The notes beneath the pieces were generated by a model. That model did no database searches. It saw only the letters and a list, made by a program, of their open reading frames with translations, and was not told the origin of the DNA. Positions 56,550 to 64,000 of a stretch of DNA of 64,000 nucleotides are shown here, piece after piece; position 1 is the first letter of the stretch; each line of letters opens with the position of its first letter. Position numbers and translations under genes: made by a program. Source of the stretch: Sodiomyces alkalinus F11 (Eukaryota; Ascomycota; Sordariomycetes; Glomerellales; Plectosphaerellaceae); contig NW_021167083.1 in NCBI RefSeq assembly GCF_003711515.1, forward strand, positions 240,712 through 304,711, in the 5' to 3' direction.

Positions 56550-58554
56550 ATGGCTACCCTCGAGTACGAACCCCTAGATGGGAACACGAACAGTTTCCGA
56601 GTCCTCAGGATCGCCCCATCCAACAGCTTCGGAAGAAGTCCTGTTGTGTGCAAGCTCGAAGCAGCGGTGTGGGACACGTGCGAGTACGAAGCCCTCAGCT
56701 ACAGCTGGGGGAACCACAAACATCGCTCAAGCATTTTGCTGCACGGGGAACCCTTTAGCGTGACCAAGGATTTGGGTGTCGCCCTGGAGCAGCTTTGCCT
56801 GCCAGATCGCGTCCGGACGATATGGGTATGGATCGACATAATGGTAGTATGATATATCATCGCTGCCACTGACACGGTGTCACTTACCGCAGGTCGATGC
56901 GATATGTATCAATCAACTGGATGCCGATGAAAGGGCCGCTCAAGTCCAGAAGATGGGCCACATCTACCGTGCTGCCGAGCGAGTTCTAGTTTGGGTGGGT
57001 CCCGCAAAACCCGTCACAGAACTCGCCTTCCAACAGGTAGAGAGACTATACAAGTGCATTGATGGTTCGTCCAAGGAGGCTGTTGATGCGTCGTCCGAGG
57101 AGATTGAAGAGATCTGGAAAGAAGATGAACCGGAGGAGGGGTCATGGGTGGAATGCCTCGACGAGATCATCCAACGGCCTGTGAGTCCCCCAGTCATCCT
57201 TTGTCCGGCATCAAGAGCCAGCTAGGTGACATCCGGACAGTACTGGAGCCGCGCTTGGACGGTCCAGGAGGTCGTCCTTGCGCGCGACGCTATCCTATAT
57301 TGCGGCCCTTATACGACCCCTTTCTTCGACCTGGCCGAAGTCCTCATTCACGACGTGACTCGAAAGTATGTGAACGTCACCTACGGCCTGTACAGCTACC
57401 TGAATCAAACCTTCGCCTTGCGAGAGAAGCCGGAAGATCCACCCAGCGGCCTCTTTGGTCTAGCCTACGCCTTCCGCCACCGTCTCGTCAGCGAGAAGCC
57501 CGACAAGCTGTACGCGTTCATCGGACTGTTAAAGTCGCCCTCGTCCTCGATTCCCGGTGGTACATTCACCATCGACTACCGCCAAAAACCAAAAGCGCTG
57601 TGGATGGCCATTTCGAAGGAGACCATGTCGCACCACAAGACCCTCCTCCCGCTCGCGATGGCCCAGCGGGACACCAACTTGATGGATGCCAGTTGGTGCT
57701 TCAACTGGTCGCAACACTTTCGAGACCCCAACGACATCCTGGAGGACCAGCAGCTCTTTTGGTCGGGAGGGCTGGACGATGGCGGGTACTACCCCCTGCA
57801 GGGCACCGTGTTCTCGGCCGCCGACGGCCTCCCGGCACGGATCCAAACCGATCTCCAGGCCCCTTCTGTCATTTCCGTCCAGGGCTTCACGTACGGAGAG
57901 GTCGTCGCGGTGGGTGATTCTGTGTTCTCAGCCTCATGGGGCCGGCCCAACTATGTGCAGCTCTTCGAGAAGTGGGAGTCGCTTGTCGGTGGACCGTGGG
58001 AAGAGGAGCAGGGCGACATGGCGCGCAAATTCGCGTTGACGATCACCGGCGGCGCCTGGACCGAGGAGCCCCTGGATTGGAGAGCGTGGAACACCAGGGA
58101 CTGCTCTCAGCGGGTTTGGGACTGGAAATACTGGTGGTATGCTGAAACTGACGACGGTACTGCTACCTCCAAGGGCTACAAAATCCGCCGGCACCTTGAC
58201 AGTGAGCCCCACGAACAGGCTGAGAGATACGCCAGGGCGCGGGACCACGCGTGTGAGGGCCGGAGGATGTTCGTCCTGGGCGGCGGGAAGGGGTTTGGAC
58301 TGGGTACACACACCTTGGGGATAGGGGATCGAGTCGTGGTCCTGCTGGGCTGCGACGTGCCGATTGTGCTTCACCGGAGGAACTGGAAGAGGTGGAGGCA
58401 AATCGTTGATATTGAAGATAAGGCGAAACATTACGGGAGCACGTGGAAGGTGCGCGGACAGGCTTACGTTCACGACATTATGCATTACCAAGGAGACCTA
58501 GCGGCAGACATTAAGAGGGGGAAGGTCGAGTTGGAGGAGTTTCTGGTGGATTGA
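56550..58554 (+). CDS. HET-domain protein (heterokaryon incompatibility type)
   Basis: Three exons (56550-56825, 56893-57180, 57241-58554) give 625 residues, each junction in phase 0. The HET signature is complete: YEALSYSWGNHKHRSSILLH (block 1), IWVDAICINQLDADERAAQ (block 2, created by splicing) and YWSRAWTVQEVVLARDAILY (block 3). The C-terminal half (about 250-620) is a fungal-type extension without a recognised domain. HET domains act downstream of recognition in heterokaryon incompatibility and can trigger regulated cell death. No NACHT/WD or STAND module is visible in the same protein, so it may respond to a partner. It is divergent from the kinase-like gene. Confidence 0.9.
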
Positions 58555-59679
58555 AAGAAACGCGGGCTGTATATCTTTGCTGTTTGAATTATACTATATT
58601 CGTCCTTTTCAGGGGTATATAAGGTATTTATCTTAAGATGCTAGTATATACGACTATACCCACTGGAAAACTCGGGATCCCGTCAGTTCTGACTTATAGC
58701 AAGCATGCTGCTATGTCTGGAGTCCTATGCCTCCACTTTCGGCAGCCCTAGTCTCTAAAGCTATATATAGTTACGCCTCTCTATATATCCTTTTACTCTA
58801 ATTTTAGAAAACTGGCCTTCTAAGGCTTAGTAACTTAATCAGGAAGTAACCGTATATATACGGGAAGTTTCCGTTATATCACCTGACTGCAACGAAACGG
58901 GCAGTCTAGGTACACAGTCTCCCCGTTCTCGGAGACGCTAGAAGACGGACCGGAGCTGGTACTCGATCCACCCAGCCCAAGGTGCTCCCAGTACCGAGTC
59001 TTCTGCAGCTTCTCAAGCATTGTGACGTTTCTATTCTCCCAACCGTTGACATCGAGTACACCAACCGCTAGGTGCGACGCAACGCATATTGTGTCAGAAA
59101 TAGTTGGAATGAGTATTGGGTTTTCGGTTTCATAAAACTATGAATCGGTTGGGGATGGGGATGCAACCCCAAGACCATATAAGACTGTGTCGGTCTCCGG
59201 CGAGAGGGGCCTGGATACTAGAATGACAACGTAAAGGCAAGATTCCAGTTCCGAAGAACTCTCCGACTCATAGGAAGACTTACAAGACATGGACTAGGGA
59301 TGCCCTACGGGAAAGAAGTAGCTCGATGTTGAGTTGGTGATGGTGCGGGGTTGAGAGTCGGGAACGAAACGCTTGGTCCAATTCAACTTCGTAAGCAGAG
59401 AAGAGCATTGGGAGACGAGGAACATATGTTCGTAACGGCAATTCGACAAGTAATGAGATAACCCTCATAGAGCAATCTATATATAGTACGGCCCTGCTTC
59501 TACGCTTGTTTCTGCTATAAAACCTTCCCATCAGGTCACTCACTCGCCCTACAATCCCGTTCTCTCTCGTGCTGAAGATTCTGTTTCGATCTGGTCTTGT
59601 CATAATCGTGTAGACATGGTCAAGCAGGCGGTAATAGCGATATTCGAGGATCTCAACTGAAGGGCTGCATACTGTGTAA
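58555..59679. other. TA-rich spacer, RIP-like
   Basis: Strong TA enrichment, with runs such as CTATATATAGTTACG near 58761-58775 and a TA palindrome CCGTATATATACGG near 58849. Broken frames only. A small minus-strand ORF at about 59280-59726 lacks a domain signature. The picture is consistent with repeat decay, but a dinucleotide index has not been computed. Confidence 0.5.
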
Positions 59680-61101
59680 CTATTGTTGCCTGGAGGATGG
59701 CGATTTGGTGGCCAGCCTTCCTCCAAGCCCTGCAGCCCCTGTCAATCCTTGTGCGACTTGAATGCCTTCGCCGATGAAGTCGAACCAGTACATCCGAGAA
59801 TACCCCTCGAGCGCTGCTTCGGCAGCAGCCATACACTTGTCCTTTTGTGTGCCGCCTATATCGTCGCCGATGCCCGTTTCTGTGCCATTGGCTTCCATCG
59901 CACCAATCATGGCCAACCGGGAGGCGTCCTCCCAGGCAGAACGAGACTCCCCCGCCTTGAGAATGTCGTCCATCCACAACACCGCCCCAGGCGAGAAGCG
60001 ACTCACCTCTGTCTTCTGGGTTCGCGCGTCCAGTGCAAACGTGTCCGGGTTCAGCGCCAGCACCAGATTGAGCAGTGCCCGGCGCGAGCTCACTTGCACC
60101 GTATACCTCTCTAGGCCGACGGCGGCATGCCGCAACCAGATGCCGACGCTGTGCTCGGTAGCGAAGCTCCAGGCGTTCATGAAGATGCAGAAGAAGATCC
60201 AAAAGCTGATGCCGTATGCGTTCCAGTCCTTGAGCGCCGCGGCGCCGACGGTCATGGCCCACTGGCCGAGAATAAGCACGCGCAGGAGCCACCTTAACCA
60301 GACGGCCCGCGATTCCTGTCGCTCGGCTGCTATTGGTTCGGGCGCGCTTTCCAGCCGCAGCGGCCAGTTGAGAAGCGAATTGACCACGCTGCTCTCGCCG
60401 TAATAGATGGTCCAGTGCGTGGCGTTCATGTGCTGCGCCGAGAGAACGAGGCGATTGTACTCGCTGCCGTGGTCGACGCGGAGGCTTCGCGGGCCGGGGG
60501 GAAAGAGATTGGCCACAACGCAGCCGGTCGCGGTGACCAGCAGGAGGAAGGTCAGAAGAAGCCAGCTGGCGGAAACGACCGAGAAGGCCATCAGAAGGCC
60601 CCAGACGATCCAGCCCGCGAGGCGAGAGAAGAAAGCAAAGAGATTGTTCGAGAAGAACAACGGCGGCTTGTCCTGATGCGAGGGGCGGCGCGTGACGTGC
60701 ACGAGATCGACGGTGTGCGGGCGGACGTCTCTGCGGAGCATGTTCTTGTGCGTATTCGGGACGGGGTGCGGCTTCGCGGCGCCCAGGCACAGGCGCAGGG
60801 TCTCGGGGTTGGCGAGGGGGTACTTATCGCCATAGCGGCCATCGAGACACACGGGCGTCGTGCTCGCATCGAAGTCGTCGAGCAGACAGGTCTCGTCGGT
60901 CGCTCGGCGCGAGAGGAGCATCCGGAAGCCGGCCGGGGTAATGGGCCAGCACCACCAGGCCGTCGCGCCGGTGAGCTGGTAGATGTGTAAGACGCGGGAT
61001 GCATCAAGGAAGTCGAGCAGGGCGGAGAGGGGAAGCAGACTGCCGAGCTCTTCGATCCAATCCTCCGTCCGGAGCAGCGCGTTGAAGTCAAGGGTCACCA
61101 T
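59680..61101 (-). CDS. four-TM membrane protein of unknown family
   Basis: A single exon, 473 residues from ATG 61101, with no recognised domain. The N-terminal 145 residues are soluble and cysteine/proline-containing. Two hydrophobic segments occur at about 155-200 (FAFFSRLAGWIVWGLLMAFS then SWLLLTFLLLVTATGCVVA) and two at about 265-315 (WLRWLLRVLILGQWAMTVGA then GISFWIFFCIFMNAWSFA). The C-terminal 150 residues are soluble. It lies between two HET-type genes, and is divergent from the right-hand one. The physical grouping hints at a role in the same island, but nothing in the sequence proves a function. Confidence 0.6.
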   Translation of the reverse strand: MVTLDFNALLRTEDWIEELGSLLPLSALLDFLDASRVLHIYQLTGATAWWCWPITPAGFRMLLSRRATDETCLLDDFDASTTPVCLDGRYGDKYPLANPETLRLCLGAAKPHPVPNTHKNMLRRDVRPHTVDLVHVTRRPSHQDKPPLFFSNNLFAFFSRLAGWIVWGLLMAFSVVSASWLLLTFLLLVTATGCVVANLFPPGPRSLRVDHGSEYNRLVLSAQHMNATHWTIYYGESSVVNSLLNWPLRLESAPEPIAAERQESRAVWLRWLLRVLILGQWAMTVGAAALKDWNAYGISFWIFFCIFMNAWSFATEHSVGIWLRHAAVGLERYTVQVSSRRALLNLVLALNPDTFALDARTQKTEVSRFSPGAVLWMDDILKAGESRSAWEDASRLAMIGAMEANGTETGIGDDIGGTQKDKCMAAAEAALEGYSRMYWFDFIGEGIQVAQGLTGAAGLGGRLATKSPSSRQQ

Positions 61102-62314
61102 GCCGTGTGTCCAGATTGTGAGCGCCGCGACTGACGCCCCTCACGAACCTGAGGAACAGCCTCGGGTCTTATTTATAAAGAACCCAGGCAGAAGGTAGGC
61201 AATGAGAAAGTTAGGCAGATAGACAGGCAGGCGCTCTATTTCGTCCTATGTCCCTTCGATGGACGCACGCCTGAAAGGCCGTGCCGAAGGACTGGCAGGC
61301 GACGTCACGAGCCAACCGACAGACGGCCATAGTGGGTGCGACCATTGTCAAATGGATGATGTAGGTTGCAGATAAACTGATATCCAATACCGTGGCTGAC
61401 CTAAGGCTTATTATTATGGGGCAGGGTGGCGCAGAGTGGGGTGGAAAGGTACTAAAGCTGTTAGGTTAACTGCCTATAAGGTAGGTAGTCCTAACGAAAG
61501 TGCCTTACTAAGTACACGTGCCACACCCCACTTGTAGCAGTCCGTTGGCACTACCAGCTATAAGCTAGTGACATTACTCCAGCCAGGACAGCAGAACAAC
61601 CACTCGCTTATTGACCCCGAAAAGTGATCCGATTTATATAGAGATTTCAATTTAGCTGTGTTGCATTACTCTTCGATATACCACTTAACGAGTACTGGGT
61701 TTCCCTTGAATTTTAAAAGGTTAATAAGCAAGTGGTTATTCTACTGCCCCGGCTAGAGTAATGTTACTAGCTTAAAGCTAGTAGTGCTAATAGACTGCTA
61801 TAAGCGGGGTATAGCACGGGTAAGGCCAAGAATTAAATGAAAAAAGAAGAAAAAAGAAGTCTATAAGCGTTATCTTTATTATACTATTACAAGGTTTAAA
61901 GTAATATAGATCCTATAAGTAACTCTATTATAGAATAATTAAGAGTATAGACTGATTTCTCTTAAAGAGTTATTATATATCAAAAAGACTTGGCTTACTA
62001 TTTAGCTATTATAGTTCTATTTATATTCGGGTCCTAGATTATTCTATGGGTACATCAACTATATATAGAATAAATAACTCTGATTAGCTATGTTACTGTC
62101 GCAGATCTATATATAGCTATCTCTGATATAAGTTGAATATCTGTGCCTCGAGGCTTGGCGATCAAAGACCAATATCCCGTGCAGGCTGCTAGTTGTCAGC
62201 AGCATGCACGCATAGCCTTGCGCTGTGTAGGATCCCTTGAGAGTCGACCGAGCAAGGCGGATCGTCCCCGCTTGCATCAAGAATTCCCCTCACCAACAGA
62301 CGCCATACGCTTCC
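61102..62314. other. TA-rich spacer with a RIP-like inverted-repeat element
   Basis: Contains the inverted-repeat element at 61515-61820 and a very TA-rich stretch at about 61823-62130 with repeated TATAG/CTATA words. Serves as the divergent region between the membrane protein and the HET-like gene. Confidence 0.6.
61515..61820. mobile_element. degenerate element with 102-bp inverted repeats and RIP-like transitions
   Basis: The left arm is 61515-61616 and the right arm, read in reverse complement, is 61719-61820, both 102 bp, around a 102-bp centre. The arms align end to end without gaps. I count about 18 mismatches, of which about 16 are C/T or G/A transitions; the two others are transversions. 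This transition bias is the footprint of RIP or cytosine deamination. No coding capacity is seen, so a MITE-like or solo-derivative element is likely. The family is unknown. Confidence 0.7.
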
Positions 62315-64000
62315 ATGGAGCTACTCGACGCCATTGAGTACGGCTCAACTGCTTGTCACATATGTCCGAACCGGGTATGGGGAATCGGCTCACGCTTTGA
62401 CGACTGGGAGACCCAGCTCCCGCGGCTGCTCCAACAGTATGGCAAGTACATTGGCCGAGCCATTGATGCCCAAGAGCACATGGCTTGCACAGTTGAATTT
62501 TGCGAGCGCTCGGCCCTCAACTTCACCAACGTCAAGCAACGTCATGAGCCGCTCTACTGCTTGGAACCGTGCTACCGTCTCCAAGGCCTGTTCGACGAGC
62601 GGGTGCTGGTCAAGGTGCTGTCCCTAGCCGAATCACGTCCCACTGCCTGGGCCCTGGATGGAATGTCCATCGTCGGCCCTGCACAGCCCTTCATGGCCAT
62701 CTCCCACGTCTGGTCGGATGGGACCGGCATGGGCGGCTGGCCTGCCGGCGAGGTCAATGCCTGCTTGTTCCAGTACTTTGAGCAGATCGCCCTCAGCTTT
62801 CAGTGCGAGGGCATTTGGTGGGATGCCGTGTGCCTGCCCAATTCCAAGGACGCCCGGTCCGCCGCTGTCAACAACATGGACATCAATTACCAGAATGCGA
62901 CGGTGACGCTGGTGCATGACTGCTTCCTGAGGAGACTGCCATGGACCGAGGACCCGAACGCTGCTTGCTTCGCCATCATCATGTCCCCCTGGTTCAGTCG
63001 GGGCTGGACTGCCCTGGAACTAGCAAGGTCCCCCAGCGTCAAAATCGTGTTTGCGGAAGACAAAATCGTGGACCTCGACGCCGATATCCTGGACGTGGTC
63101 GAAAACGACAATCCCGCGGCGAACTCCATCAGGGCGCTTCGGAGACCAATCGAGCAGCTTGATGATCTCCTCGACGTCCTCGGTTCGCGACACACCTCAT
63201 GGACTAGAGACATGGCCGTCATTGCGGGTCTCCTGAGCGGCGTCAGCACTGCGTCGGGCTCCCAAAGAGCCATCTACCAGGCCATCCTGCTCAGAATTGG
63301 CCAGCTCTCTCCCGGGCACCTCTTCCACAAGCACACTACCATGTCAGGCAGCTTCAGCTGGTGCCCCACGAGCCTTTTCCAGTTTCCCCGGGCTCGGGGA
63401 GAAGGTCGCTCCATGCTGCGGGTCACCAACCAAGGAGAGCTCAGGGGCTCCTGGAAACTCATCCACCTCGATGCCATCCCTGTCGACACTTACGTCTGGG
63501 GGTTGTCTCATCCCCTTGTTGAGAGGGCGATGCAGGCTGCCTTGGCTGATAAGCGGATGTGTATTCTTTTGGCCGAGTCGACGGCCGAGTCCGTCGGTCG
63601 AGGCATCCTGGTCAGGCTCTGGAAGCAACCAGAAGATTCGTCAAAACTAAAGTGCCAGTACCTAGGATCGCTCTTCTTTCATCCAAGAATCGCCCTTCCG
63701 CATGCCCCACATGCGGATGTCGTTATTGGAGACGTCGAGGGTTGGCAGCAGCTTGGCGATGGTGAAGACGCATGGAACATGCTGCGGCGCCCAGGGAGAA
63801 CAGACAACTCATCGCCAGCTAGCAGCCACGGCGATATATCCATGCTGCCCTCCAACCTGACGAGCGGATATGCTGAGACGTCTCTGACGGAGCCGAAGCC
63901 ATCCACAGGCACAGGTTCTGGCACTGTGGGCTCCATTCGTCTCGCGAGACCAACACCAGAGCGAAATAGACCGCTTCCGGACGGCCGACCAGCTCCCATA
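62315..64000 (+). CDS. divergent HET-like protein, 3' partial
   Basis: An uninterrupted frame starts at ATG 62315 and stays open to the window end, 562 codons without a stop, so the gene continues to the right. Motifs in order: PFMAISHVWSDGTG (compare HET block 1 ALSYxWG), GIWWDAVCLPNSKDARS (block 2, compare WIDAICINQ) and WFSRGWTALELARS (block 3, compare RAWTVQE). The domain is more diverged than the canonical HET protein at 56.5 kb but follows the same three-block order. The last 100 residues are Ser/Pro-rich and disordered. The start is the first plausible ATG; an upstream exon cannot be excluded. Confidence 0.75.
   Translation, partial: MELLDAIEYGSTACHICPNRVWGIGSRFDDWETQLPRLLQQYGKYIGRAIDAQEHMACTVEFCERSALNFTNVKQRHEPLYCLEPCYRLQGLFDERVLVKVLSLAESRPTAWALDGMSIVGPAQPFMAISHVWSDGTGMGGWPAGEVNACLFQYFEQIALSFQCEGIWWDAVCLPNSKDARSAAVNNMDINYQNATVTLVHDCFLRRLPWTEDPNAACFAIIMSPWFSRGWTALELARSPSVKIVFAEDKIVDLDADILDVVENDNPAANSIRALRRPIEQLDDLLDVLGSRHTSWTRDMAVIAGLLSGVSTASGSQRAIYQAILLRIGQLSPGHLFHKHTTMSGSFSWCPTSLFQFPRARGEGRSMLRVTNQGELRGSWKLIHLDAIPVDTYVWGLSHPLVERAMQAALADKRMCILLAESTAESVGRGILVRLWKQPEDSSKLKCQYLGSLFFHPRIALPHAPHADVVIGDVEGWQQLGDGEDAWNMLRRPGRTDNSSPASSHGDISMLPSNLTSGYAETSLTEPKPSTGTGSGTVGSIRLARPTPERNRPLPDGRPAPI

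Noticed and set aside
59280..59726. 148-codon minus-strand frame beside the membrane protein gene
   Set aside because: No domain, lies partly in TA-rich decayed sequence, and overlaps the 3' end of the well-supported membrane protein.

Overview
The window is nuclear DNA from a filamentous ascomycete, most likely a Sordariomycete and plausibly Sordariales/Chaetomiaceae. Genes carry short GT-AG introns (roughly 50-170 nt), third codon positions are strongly G/C, the gene set is typical of Pezizomycotina (HET-domain protein, CBM1 cellulase, GH43, GH18, P450, ApsB-type MTOC protein), and TA-rich stretches with transition-type decay resemble repeat-induced point mutation (RIP). The species cannot be named from sequence alone. 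Most gene models here were built by hand from splice signals and checked for reading-phase consistency.

Layout. 0-18 kb: a 5'-truncated Cwh43 (GPI-anchor lipid remodelling), a cytochrome P450, an intron-containing tRNA-Arg(ACG), a CCCH-zinc-finger FG nucleoporin (Nup42/Amo1), then a translation-related block: uS10 (RPS20), divergent CUE3 (ASCC2/RQT factor), a GH18 chitinase, ubiquitin-eS31 (UBI3) and eS26 (RPS26). 18-25 kb: condensin SMC4 and a divergent ELYS-like nucleoporin-associated gene. 25-36 kb: an unusual transcription factor with a half zinc cluster and polyQ, a four-exon small gene (Mrx7-like) containing an 18-nt microexon, a modular CBM1-GH5-X2 endoglucanase, an intracellular GH43 enzyme and tRNA-Val(AAC). 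36-52 kb: an Mn/Fe superoxide dismutase, a DUF1993 protein, a 1577-residue ApsB/Mto1-type coiled-coil protein, an assembly gap, a 70-residue hydrophilic protein, a MARVEL membrane protein and arginase.

52-64 kb is different in character. It has TA-rich spacers, two short inverted-repeat elements (one with a clear transition-only decay pattern), and accessory genes: a putative PD-(D/E)XK-like/kinase fusion, a canonical HET-domain protein, a four-TM membrane protein of unknown family, and a divergent HET-like protein that runs off the right edge. This looks like a fungal allorecognition/innate-immunity type island and is the best candidate for an undescribed system.

The most suggestive functional link in the housekeeping part is that RPS20 (uS10) and CUE3 share one divergent promoter. 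In yeast, Cue3 belongs to the RQT complex that acts on collided ribosomes after Hel2 ubiquitinates uS10. The neighbouring GH5 and GH43 genes are both plant cell wall enzymes on the same strand.
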